Part shown: positions 7,355 to 14,353 of the stretch, in pieces
Layout of the letters: each line of letters begins with the position of its first letter
Numbering within the stretch: position 1 is the first letter of the stretch
Assembly (NCBI RefSeq): GCF_025061645.1
Contig: NZ_JANYMP010000005.1
Span: 142,183-189,342 of the forward strand
From: Umezawaea endophytica
GTDB lineage: Bacteria; Actinomycetota; Actinomycetes; Mycobacteriales; Pseudonocardiaceae
Direction: 5' to 3'
DNA: 47,160 nucleotides
Position numbers and translations under genes: made by a program
The notes under the pieces: generated by a model
The model's input: the letters and a program-made list of their open reading frames with translations, nothing else
The model's database searches: none
What the model was told of the DNA's origin: nothing

Positions 7355-7854
7355 GCCCGGACCCTCCGCGCGCGCATCCGCTTGGCCAGCAGCGCCGAGG
7401 GCATGGTGGCGTCCACGCCCGCGGTCAGGTCGGCGCCGGTCACGGCCCGGTAGGCGTGGACGTAGCGCTGGACGGACTCGCGGAACAGCAGCGCCCAGTG
7501 CTCGGCGTCCTTGCGGGTGTGGTCGGTGCTGTTCCACTGCCCGTGCCGGACCGACAGCACGAGGCGCTCGCCGTGCACCGCCAGGTCGAAGAAGTGCGTG
7601 ATGCTGGGGTCGGGCCAGCCCTGCAACTCCTTCATGGTGTCCACGCGGTCCATCCACGGTTCCTCGTAGGGCACCATCGGCGGACCGCCGAGGAACTGCC
7701 GCATCTCCTGCCTGCCCAGGATCCACTGCATCGCCAGCATCTCCGCCCGCGCCGTGGGGGCGAGGTCGGCGAACTGGTTGTGCGCGCCGTGCGCCAGCAG
7801 CAGGTGCACCTCGCGCAGGCCGCTGAGGGGAACCCCGTGGCCGTCCGTCCACAA
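7351..7854 (-). CDS. Unrecognised protein linked to the aminotransferase
   Basis: A roughly 167-residue protein of unknown family. It contains HGAHNQFADL near the N-terminus, an acidic/aromatic middle with WPDPSITHFFDL, and VLSVRHGQWNSTDH before a helical C-terminus ending in Arg-rich residues. No signal peptide or membrane helix is seen. The start is uncertain. TTG at 7854, 14 nt after the SnoaL-like gene, gives the longest sensible reading. A GTG about 17 codons in is an alternative, and neither has a clear Shine-Dalgarno. Its stop overlaps the aminotransferase start. Residue composition looks like a real folded protein, and coupling to the enzyme suggests a shared pathway. Confidence 0.65.
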   Translation of the reverse strand: MWTDGHGVPLSGLREVHLLLAHGAHNQFADLAPTARAEMLAMQWILGRQEMRQFLGGPPMVPYEEPWMDRVDTMKELQGWPDPSITHFFDLAVHGERLVLSVRHGQWNSTDHTRKDAEHWALLFRESVQRYVHAYRAVTGADLTAGVDATMPSALLAKRMRARRVRA

Positions 7855-7868
7855 CGGACGGACGGCCG

Positions 7869-8285
7869 CTAGGCGTCGGCGACGCTCGCCAGGGTTTCGG
7901 CCAGTACCAGGGGGTTGAGGTAGTCGCGGTACGAGACGACCAGGCCGTCCCTGATCCGGATCACGGCGATGATGGTCTGGCGCAGGGGCGCGCCCGTGGG
8001 GAGCACGGTGCCGTGGGCGTCGTACTCGACGATCACCACCTCGGGGTCGGTGGTCTCGTGGATCACCGTGTTGCGGTACTCGTCGAACCTGACCAGGCCG
8101 TTGGCCTGCGCCGTCAGGAACTCGCGAATGCGGTCGCGGCCCTCCACCCGGTCGGGCAGGCCCGCGGGCAGGTACGGCCACTCGACGTGGCCGTCCGGGG
8201 CGAACAGGCTCGTGAACGCCTCGGTGTCCTGCTCCCGGCTCGCGCGCAGGAGCTGCTCGACGACCTCGCGTGACGTGGCGGTCAT
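7869..8285 (-). CDS. SnoaL-like (NTF2-fold) polyketide cyclase/isomerase-type protein
   Basis: A 138-residue protein with the SnoaL/NTF2 fold pattern: an N-terminal helix pair, LFAPDGHVEWPYL, a conserved GRDRIREFL helix, then strands VVIVEYDAHGTV and IRIRDGLVVSYRDYLNP. Members range from cyclases and isomerases of polyketide or steroid-like substrates to ketosteroid-isomerase-like proteins of unknown role. ATG at 8285 is chosen over an upstream in-frame ATG that would fall inside the operator region. AAAGTGGG is a weak ribosome-binding site. It is the first gene of the cassette and divergent from the TetR gene, its likely repressor. Confidence 0.88.
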   Translation of the reverse strand: MTATSREVVEQLLRASREQDTEAFTSLFAPDGHVEWPYLPAGLPDRVEGRDRIREFLTAQANGLVRFDEYRNTVIHETTDPEVVIVEYDAHGTVLPTGAPLRQTIIAVIRIRDGLVVSYRDYLNPLVLAETLASVADA

Positions 8286-8298
8286 GGTCGACCCACTT

Positions 8299-8335
8299 TC
8301 GTTGAACGCTTGTTGATTGAACAACCGTAGAACGA
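8299..8335. promoter_or_regulatory. 37-bp imperfect palindrome, probable TetR operator
   Basis: Centred on 8317, the outer arms TCGTT/AACGA (8299-8303, 8331-8335) and inner arms TTGTT/AACAA (8310-8314, 8320-8324) share one centre. Fourteen of 18 base pairs match. It lies 14 nt before the SnoaL-like start and 36 nt before the TetR start. A second, shorter inverted repeat GGTCA-N12-TGACC occurs at 8347-8368. Position and symmetry fit autoregulation of the divergent pair by the TetR protein. Confidence 0.6.
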
Positions 8336-8370
8336 AATGTGCCGTCGGTCAACGGCCGTAGAATGACCAC

Positions 8371-8946
8371 GTGACCGAACCGAGCGCCCGTCCCACCAGG
8401 GCGCAGCAGCGCCGCCAGAGCGAGGAGCGCATCCTCACCGCGGCCCGCCGGATCTTCGCCGAACTCGGCTACGACCGGACCACGATCCGGGCCGTGGCGT
8501 CGGCGGCCGGTGTCGACGCGGGCCTGGTCATGCACTACTTCGGCAGCAAGGACCTGCTCTTCGCCCGCTCCACCGAGGTGCCCGCCGACGAGTTGCCGGG
8601 CGGCACGTCCGACGAGGTGGCCGAGGCGCTGCTCAGGTCGCTGGGCAGGCGCTTGGCCGACGAGCCGACGGCGTCACTGGCGGTCCTGCGCTCGACGCTC
8701 ACCAACGCCGACGCCGCCGACCGCTACCGCGCCGCCGGGGCACCCCAGCTCAACCAGCTCACCGAGGCGATCCCGACCCCCGACGCCGACCTGCGCGCGA
8801 GCCTGCTCAGCGCGATCGTGCACGGCGTGATCGCCGAGCGGTACCTGCTGCGCCTCACCAACCTCGCGGACGCCTCGCCGGAGCAGATCATCGACCTGCT
8901 GCGCCCGTGCTTCCAGAGCCTGGCGACACCCCCGCCGACCCCGTAG
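8371..8946 (+). CDS. TetR-family transcriptional regulator
   Basis: A 191-residue regulator. Residues about 18-62 form the TetR helix-turn-helix: RILTAARRIFAELGYDRTT, IRAVASAAGVDAGLVMHYF and GSKDLLF. The C-terminal all-helical part is the ligand-binding and dimer domain, resembling the actinobacterial TetR_C type with no recognisable ligand pocket. It starts with GTG at 8371 and is transcribed away from the SnoaL-like/aminotransferase/amidohydrolase operon, with an 85-bp shared promoter region holding a 37-bp palindrome. It probably represses that operon and itself. The P450 gene follows 103 nt downstream on the same strand. Confidence 0.93.
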   Translation: MTEPSARPTRAQQRRQSEERILTAARRIFAELGYDRTTIRAVASAAGVDAGLVMHYFGSKDLLFARSTEVPADELPGGTSDEVAEALLRSLGRRLADEPTASLAVLRSTLTNADAADRYRAAGAPQLNQLTEAIPTPDADLRASLLSAIVHGVIAERYLLRLTNLADASPEQIIDLLRPCFQSLATPPPTP

Positions 8947-9049
8947 GCGGCGGAGTGCGTGGCGGTAATTCGTGAGATGACCACGACGCAGTTGCCCCGT
9001 CCACCTCGCCTCCCTAGGTTCGGAGCCCGACAAGGGGAGACGCGCGACG

Positions 9050-10471
9050 ATGGAACGACGACCGGTGGTCCTCGACGACACCGCGGGACGAACGGTGGCC
9101 GACCTCGGCGGACCGCGGGGCGTCCCGCTGGGGAACCTGCCCTCACTGGTGCGCGGTCAGGTCATGCACCAGGTGCTGGAGAAGTGGTGCGACCGCTTCG
9201 GTCCGACCTACCGGGTCCGGTTGGGACGGACGCCCGCCGTCGTGACCGCCGACCCGGTGGTCGTGCACTCCGTTCTGCGCCAACGACCCGACGTGTTCCG
9301 GCGGTCGAGCGTCATGACCGAGGTGATCGAGGAACTCGGCGGGAAGGGCGTGTTCACCGCGGAGGGGGCCGAGTGGCGGCGGCTGCGCAAGATCGCCGCG
9401 CAGAGCACCAGCGCGTCCTACCTGCGGCAGTACTTCACCACGATCACCGAGGTGACCGCGCGGATGCGGGACTCGTGGGTGGCGGCGGCGGGAACCGGCG
9501 CGCCCGTGGACGTCCTCACCGACATGCGGCGGTACACCCTGGACGTCACCACGTGGCTGGCCACCGGGCACGACCTCAACTCGCTGGAGAGCACCGGCGA
9601 CGGCCTGCACAGCCGCCTGTCGCTGCTGTTCCCGGCGTTCGCCCGGCGGATCAACGCGCCGTTCCCGTACTGGCGCCACGTCAAGCTCCCCCGTGACCGG
9701 CGGCTGGATTCCACCGTCCGGGAACTGGAGGTCCTCGTGCGGGACCGCTTCGCCGTGGCCCGCGACCGGATGGCGGACGGCGTCGAACCCGCGAACTTCC
9801 TCGAAGCACTGGTCCGGCCACTCCCGGACGAGCCGCCGGCGGGCGACGCGGAGGTCTTCGGCAACGTCCTGACCATGCTGCTCGCCGGCGAGGACACCAC
9901 CTCCTCCACCCTCGCCTGGGCCGTGCACCACCTCGCCGAACACCCCGAGGCGCAACGGCGGGTGGCGGCCGAAGCCGAGGCGGTGCTCGACGGCCCCGTC
10001 GACCCGGCCGCCGTCGGCAGGCTGACCTACGCCAGGGCGGTCGTCGACGAAGCCATGCGGCTCAACCCGGTGACACCGTTCCTCATCGTCCAGCCGAACC
10101 ACGACGTCACCGTCGACACCGGCGGCGGCTCCCTCCGCTTGGCGGAGGGGACCCCGGTGCTCACGCTGCTGACGTACGGCTCCCGCCGCGACCGGGCCAG
10201 GTTCCCCGACCACGACGTGTTCCGCCCCGAGCGCTGGCTCGACGAGTCCCCCGTTCCACCCGAACTGCCCTACGCGCCCTTCGGCGAGGGCCCCCGCTTC
10301 TGCCCCGGCCGCAACCTCGCCCTGATCGAGGCCACCCTGCTCCTCGCGACCCTGTGCCGCGACCTCACCATCAGCCCGCACACCGCCACGGGCCCGGTCC
10401 GGGAACGCATGGGCTTCACCGCGTTCCCCACCGGTCTCGCGGTCACCCTCGACCGACGCGGGCAGGGCTAG
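9050..10471 (+). CDS. Cytochrome P450
   Basis: A 473-residue P450 monooxygenase. It shows the I-helix oxygen-activation motif AGEDTTSS (about 279-286), the K-helix ExxR in DEAMRLNP and the haem-ligand loop FGEGPRFCPGRN with Cys near residue 418. It is longer than most actinobacterial class I P450s (about 400). The LAGEDTTS and FRPERWL pattern resembles the CYP102/CYP110-like eukaryote-style group rather than CYP105/107. No reductase or ferredoxin is fused or adjacent, so electrons must come from elsewhere. AAGGGGAG lies 10 nt or so before the ATG. The substrate is unknown. Proximity to the cassette suggests possible pathway membership. Its TAG shares CTAG with the convergent phosphatase gene. 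Confidence 0.95.
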   Translation: MERRPVVLDDTAGRTVADLGGPRGVPLGNLPSLVRGQVMHQVLEKWCDRFGPTYRVRLGRTPAVVTADPVVVHSVLRQRPDVFRRSSVMTEVIEELGGKGVFTAEGAEWRRLRKIAAQSTSASYLRQYFTTITEVTARMRDSWVAAAGTGAPVDVLTDMRRYTLDVTTWLATGHDLNSLESTGDGLHSRLSLLFPAFARRINAPFPYWRHVKLPRDRRLDSTVRELEVLVRDRFAVARDRMADGVEPANFLEALVRPLPDEPPAGDAEVFGNVLTMLLAGEDTTSSTLAWAVHHLAEHPEAQRRVAAEAEAVLDGPVDPAAVGRLTYARAVVDEAMRLNPVTPFLIVQPNHDVTVDTGGGSLRLAEGTPVLTLLTYGSRRDRARFPDHDVFRPERWLDESPVPPELPYAPFGEGPRFCPGRNLALIEATLLLATLCRDLTISPHTATGPVRERMGFTAFPTGLAVTLDRRGQG

Positions 10472-11694
10472 GACCCGACCACCGGTGGGGTGCGGTGGCG
10501 GATCGTCAGCAGGGCGATGTCGTCGGTCGCGCGGCGGTCGCCGACCAGGGTGGCCATGATTCGCGTGCAGGCGTCCTCCGCCGGGGCCGGGGCGGCGGTG
10601 CGGCGGAGGGTTTCCAGGCCGGTGTCCAGGTCGACGTCGCGGCGTTCCACGAGGCCGTCGGTGTACAGGGCCACCAGTGCTCCGGGCGGTACGTCGACGG
10701 TCACGCTCCGGCGGCCGGTGACGGCGAGGCTGTAGCCGACGGGTGGGCCGACCGGGGCGTCGACGAACTCGGTGGCGCGGCCCGGTGCGGCCAGGACCGG
10801 GGGCAGGTGGCCCGCCAGTGCGACGGACATGCCGTGGGTGGTCGTGTCGACGACGGCGTAGACGATCGTGGCCATGGTGTGGTTCTCGAAGTGGCTGGCC
10901 TTGCGGTCGAGCTTGCCGAGCACCTCCGCCGGATCGGTGAACTCCAGGGCGTAGGCGCGCAGCGCGCTGCGCAGGCGCCCCATGACGATCGCGGCGGCCA
11001 GCCCGTTGCCGACCACGTCGCCGACCACGAGCCCGATGCGGTCACCGGGCAGGTGGAACACGTCGTACCAGTCGCCACCGACACCGCTGTCCGTACCGGG
11101 CACGTAGCGGGCGGCGAACTCCCAGGCGTCAGTGGTCGGGAGGTGGCTCGGCAGGAGGCTGTCCTGGAGCATGGCCGCCGCGGCGCGCGCGGACCGCGAC
11201 CGGTGGGCGTGCGCCGCCGTCGCGAGCCGGTCGCCGACGAGTTGCAGCAGGTCGACCTCCTCGTCGGTGAACCGGCGCGCCGCGGTGCTGCCGATGTGCA
11301 GCACCCCGGCGAGATCACCCTGGGCCACCATCGGCACGCCCACCAACGATCGCAGGCCCCGCTCCCAGAGCAGGGGGTTGACCACCGTGGAGCGGTCGAC
11401 GTGGTCGAGCCGCACCGGTTCCCGGTGCTGGGCGACACGTCCGGCGAAGCCGGTCCCCACCGGTATCCGCACGCCCTGGAGGACCTCCTCCTCCAGGCCG
11501 ATGGCGGCCTTGGCGACCAGTTGCCGCCCGCCGGGGTCGACCAGCAGGACGGTGGCGGTGTCGATGGCGAACAGGTCTCGCACCCGCAGCAGCAGGACCT
11601 CGAACAGCTTCTCCAGTTCCAGGTCCCTCAGCGCGCTGTCCGTGACCGCTTCCAACACCCGCAGCCGCATCCGCGAACTCCGACCGACGCCCAT
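10468..11694 (-). CDS. GAF-PP2C (SpoIIE/RsbU-type) protein phosphatase
   Basis: A 408-residue cytoplasmic protein. Residues about 10-165 form a GAF sensor domain (VLLVDPGG, IPVGTGFAGRVA, SLVGVPMVAQGDLAGVLHIG). Residues about 175-400 form a SpoIIE-like PP2C phosphatase with metal-binding GGDWYD and VVGDVVGNG and a TDDIALL end. Such enzymes dephosphorylate anti-anti-sigma (STAS) proteins and so set stress sigma-factor activity in actinobacteria. No kinase or STAS partner is adjacent here. It lacks PAS or membrane segments. The ATG start lies 96 nt after the DUF1990 gene. Its end shares a CTAG tetranucleotide with the P450. Confidence 0.93.
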   Translation of the reverse strand: MGVGRSSRMRLRVLEAVTDSALRDLELEKLFEVLLLRVRDLFAIDTATVLLVDPGGRQLVAKAAIGLEEEVLQGVRIPVGTGFAGRVAQHREPVRLDHVDRSTVVNPLLWERGLRSLVGVPMVAQGDLAGVLHIGSTAARRFTDEEVDLLQLVGDRLATAAHAHRSRSARAAAAMLQDSLLPSHLPTTDAWEFAARYVPGTDSGVGGDWYDVFHLPGDRIGLVVGDVVGNGLAAAIVMGRLRSALRAYALEFTDPAEVLGKLDRKASHFENHTMATIVYAVVDTTTHGMSVALAGHLPPVLAAPGRATEFVDAPVGPPVGYSLAVTGRRSVTVDVPPGALVALYTDGLVERRDVDLDTGLETLRRTAAPAPAEDACTRIMATLVGDRRATDDIALLTIRHRTPPVVGS

Positions 11695-11790
11695 CCACCA
11701 ACCTCATCCCGCACTGGCCGTGCACACCGCTTGAACACTACGAGCACACGGCGATGCGGTGCGCGCCCGGTAGGGGGACCGCCACACGGG

Positions 11791-12513
11791 TCACCGGCCG
11801 GGGTGGCGGGAATCCGGCAGCACCCGCTCCCACGGGCTCGACCGCGCGCCGGACGGGGCCAGCACCACGCCGTCGGCCAGCAGCGTCAGCGGTGGCGGTG
11901 GCTCACCGCGCTCGGCGGCGGCCACGAGGTCGCGCAGGCGCCGCAGCACGGCGCCGTAGAACCGCTTCTGGGTCCACCGGCCGAACACCTGGAACCCCGC
12001 CCTGATCACCGGGTTCGGCAGCGGGGCGCGCCGGGAGTAGCCGCTGACCCTGAACGACACGGCCCCCGAGGTGAGGTCCTTGACGACCTCGTAGCTGAGC
12101 CTGCCCTCCTCCAGGTGCCCGCGCAGCGTCTGGTAGCTCCACCCCCACACCCGTTCGGACTCCTCGCCCGTTCCCCTGGTCTCGTCCACGACGGAGGTGA
12201 CCCGCACCCCGAGGTAGAACCGCAGACCGGCGAACCGGCCCTCCAGCAGCATGTCGCGGCCGAGCAGTTCGTCGTCACGCCGGTAGAAGGCCCGCATGAT
12301 CGACGGGTCGGAGAACTCGTACCGCTCGACCAGCAGGCAGGCACGGGCCCAGGCGCCGTCCGGCAGCGGTGGCCCCGGCGGTTCGGCGCCGACCACCGCG
12401 ACGGCCGAGTCGACGTGCCAGTGCCCGGCCGCCACCCCGTCCACGGGCGCGGCGCGGGGGTCGTAGTTCAGCGGGAGGCCGCACAGGGCGTCGAGTTCGG
12501 CGGTGGGCTCCAT
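11791..12513 (-). CDS. DUF1990-family protein
   Basis: A 240-residue protein of the DUF1990 family. The signature half is VWGWSYQTLRGHLEEG, then SFRVSGYSRRAPLPNP, then a helix ending in FYGAVLRRLRDLV. The function is unknown in the family, and a lipid- or START-like beta fold has been suggested for relatives (inference). No signal peptide is seen. The ATG at 12513 follows directly after the TAG of the small membrane protein gene, with no spacer, so the two are co-translated. A second DUF1990 gene is divergent at 12793. Having two copies face-to-face around one promoter suggests a shared task at the membrane. Confidence 0.8.
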   Translation of the reverse strand: MEPTAELDALCGLPLNYDPRAAPVDGVAAGHWHVDSAVAVVGAEPPGPPLPDGAWARACLLVERYEFSDPSIMRAFYRRDDELLGRDMLLEGRFAGLRFYLGVRVTSVVDETRGTGEESERVWGWSYQTLRGHLEEGRLSYEVVKDLTSGAVSFRVSGYSRRAPLPNPVIRAGFQVFGRWTQKRFYGAVLRRLRDLVAAAERGEPPPPLTLLADGVVLAPSGARSSPWERVLPDSRHPGR

Positions 12514-12729
12514 CTACTCGGATTCCCGCAGCGTGTCGCCCATCAGCCACAGCGTGGGCGGCCACAGCCCGACGAACAGGGCTCGGCGCTCGGCGTTGCC
12601 GCGCTCGTCCTGGTCGACCGTCTTGGCCCGGATCCACAGCGCCACGCACAGCACGATCGCCCCGAGTGAGGCCACGTGGAGGTGGTCCCCCCGCAAACCC
12701 CTGCGCCGCAGAGATTTTCCTACCGACAT
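12514..12729 (-). CDS. Small two-helix membrane protein
   Basis: A 71-residue protein with a basic N-terminus (SLRRRGLRGD) and two hydrophobic stretches, LGAIVLCVALWI and ALFVGLWPPTLWLMG, joined by a polar loop RAKTVDQDERGNAERR. It is predicted to cross the membrane twice with both ends inside. A clear GGAGG Shine-Dalgarno lies 6 nt before the ATG at 12729. Its stop abuts the start of the DUF1990 gene downstream. Similar small proteins are often found with DUF1990 genes in actinobacteria (recollection, not tested). No function is known. Confidence 0.78.
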   Translation of the reverse strand: MSVGKSLRRRGLRGDHLHVASLGAIVLCVALWIRAKTVDQDERGNAERRALFVGLWPPTLWLMGDTLRESE

Positions 12730-12792
12730 GTGGACCTCCGTTCGGCACCGCGGTAACGAGCGACGGCCCGTTCCGCATGGTGTCATGGCCGC

Positions 12793-13491
12793 ATGACACC
12801 CGCGAGCGGAGCCGCCCGGCTGGCGACGGTTCTGTGGTGGCCGGTAGGACTGGCGGTGGTGGCCTGGCGCTACCTCTGGCGAACCACCCCCCTGCACCGC
12901 TCCGACGAGGCGGGCGGCCCGGAGGACCTCCCCGACTTCGACGACGACGTGCCCGGCGGCCGGGCGCAGCGGATCGCCGACGGCACGGGCCCCCTGCTCC
13001 ACCGGACGTACGCGATCAGGATCGTCGACAGCCCGCTGAGCGCCCCGGAACTGGTGGACGTCGTCGCCCGCGGGCTCAACAGGGCCTCGCCGGAGATGGC
13101 GGTGTTCCACAAGACCCGCGGGTCGAACGGCTCGGTGCGGCTGGGTGACGAACTCGTGGTGCGGATGCCCGGCCCGTGGGACGGACCGGTGCGGGTGACC
13201 GGGAGGGACGGCACGTCGTTCCGGCTGTCCACCCTGGCCGGGCACCTCGAAGCCGGTCACATCGAGTTCCGCGCGAGCGCCGCGGACGACGTGCTGCACT
13301 TCGAGATCGAGTCGTGGTGCCGGGCGGGTGACCGGCTGTCGCACCTGCTGTACAACCGCGTCGGGTTCGCCAAGGAGGTGCAGTTGAACATGTGGACGCA
13401 CTTCTGCGTCCGCACCGCCGCGCTCGCCGGGGGCAGGTACCGGGGAGGCGTCACCATCCGGACGCGGCGCGTCGACTGGCCAGCCCGCTAG
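12793..13491 (+). CDS. DUF1990-like protein with N-terminal membrane helix
   Basis: A 232-residue protein. Residues about 8-28 (TVLWWPVGLAVVAWRYLW) form a membrane anchor. An acidic linker follows, then a beta-rich domain with RLSTLAGHLEAGHIEFRAS and a helix near HLLYNRVGFAKEVQLNMW, the DUF1990-like pattern. A membrane-attached member next to a cytoplasmic one (11791-12513) suggests partners. It is divergent from the small membrane protein gene over 63 bp and convergent with the DivIVA-like gene, with which it shares a CTAG stop. Function unknown. Confidence 0.75.
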   Translation: MTPASGAARLATVLWWPVGLAVVAWRYLWRTTPLHRSDEAGGPEDLPDFDDDVPGGRAQRIADGTGPLLHRTYAIRIVDSPLSAPELVDVVARGLNRASPEMAVFHKTRGSNGSVRLGDELVVRMPGPWDGPVRVTGRDGTSFRLSTLAGHLEAGHIEFRASAADDVLHFEIESWCRAGDRLSHLLYNRVGFAKEVQLNMWTHFCVRTAALAGGRYRGGVTIRTRRVDWPAR

Positions 13492-14069
13492 CCGACCGGA
13501 CCGCTCGACCGAACAGGCTCGCTCGTCCCCGGCCGGGTCAACTGGTGCCGCCCGGTCGTCTCGGTCGTCTCGGCCGTCGGCCGCCTCGGCGCCGGCACGT
13601 CGATCGACGCCTCGGCGTCCGCGTACCACTCGTCGAGCTCGCGCTGCCGCTCGGCCAAGTCCTCGATCAGGTGCCTGGACTCCGCCAGCGCGGCGCACAC
13701 GATCTCCCGCGCGCGGTGCGCAGCTTCGGTCAGTCGGCGCTGCCACTCCACCTCGTCGAGCGGCGCGTCCCCGGTCGGCACGGCCTCCCGCGGGTCGTCC
13801 TCGACGGCTTCCCGCCGCACCCCGGTCGTGGGGGCGTCCTCCGGCGGCCACCCCGTGCGCGACGACCGGGACCCGGCCAACTCCTGCCGCGCCTCGGCCA
13901 GTTGCCGGGTCAGGTCAGCCGCGGCCTTCACCCACGAGTCGCGGTCCCGGTACACGGCCTCGAGTTCCCGGTCGGCGTCGGCGAACCGGGCGTCCACCTG
14001 CTCGCGGTCGTAGCCCCGCCACCGGACGTCGAAGCAGCGGTCGACCTCCTTGAGCATTTCGTCGATCAT
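13488..14069 (-). CDS. DivIVA-domain coiled-coil protein
   Basis: A 193-residue protein. The first 25 residues contain CFDVRWRGYDREQVDAR, matching the DivIVA/Wag31 N-terminal 'F.xxxRGYDxxQVD' membrane-curvature motif. Two coiled-coil stretches follow (about 28-65 and 103-150) separated by a Pro/Gly/Thr-rich linker, and the C-terminal 40 residues are disordered. True Wag31 is longer and sits in the dcw cluster. This stand-alone short version is more like accessory actinobacterial DivIVA-domain proteins that bind poles or septa. It ends in a shared CTAG with the DUF1990-like gene. Confidence 0.8.
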   Translation of the reverse strand: MIDEMLKEVDRCFDVRWRGYDREQVDARFADADRELEAVYRDRDSWVKAAADLTRQLAEARQELAGSRSSRTGWPPEDAPTTGVRREAVEDDPREAVPTGDAPLDEVEWQRRLTEAAHRAREIVCAALAESRHLIEDLAERQRELDEWYADAEASIDVPAPRRPTAETTETTGRHQLTRPGTSEPVRSSGPVG

Positions 14070-14353
14070 GTTCCTACCCCGATGTCCCAGAGGGCGGCTC
14101 CGCGACCGCGGTACGCCGGATCAGTCACGGAGTACCCGACCCGCCGCGCAGCACGCCGCCGCGGGGCGGGCACCAGCCGAAATGGTGAACCGCCCGGCCA
14201 CGGTCACGCTGCGGAGCCCCCTGGCCCGCCCTGTCGCAAGATGTCTGGTTTTGTTGCTTTCTGTTGACAACGTGCGGGTGCTGCGCGAGCGTGAGGAAGT
14301 CGGTCGTCGCGCCGCCCTTCCCGACATCCGATCCGGACGACAAGGAGCACTGG
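14070..14353 (+). promoter_or_regulatory. Upstream region of the GH31 glycosidase gene
   Basis: This 284-bp gap holds a stem-loop at 14164-14195 (arms GGGCGG/CCGCCC and CACCA/TGGTG around GCCGAAA). A T-rich run at 14249-14263 leads into a consensus TTGACA at 14264-14269, about 85 nt before the ATG. No good -10 hexamer is found at 17 bp. The pyrimidine/TTG-rich stretch resembles sugar-repressor operators in type but cannot be assigned. AAGGAG lies at 14342-14347. Confidence 0.4.

Noticed and set aside
8986-9047. Promoter hexamers before the P450 gene
   Set aside because: No convincing -35/-10 pair could be distinguished from background in this G+C-rich sequence.
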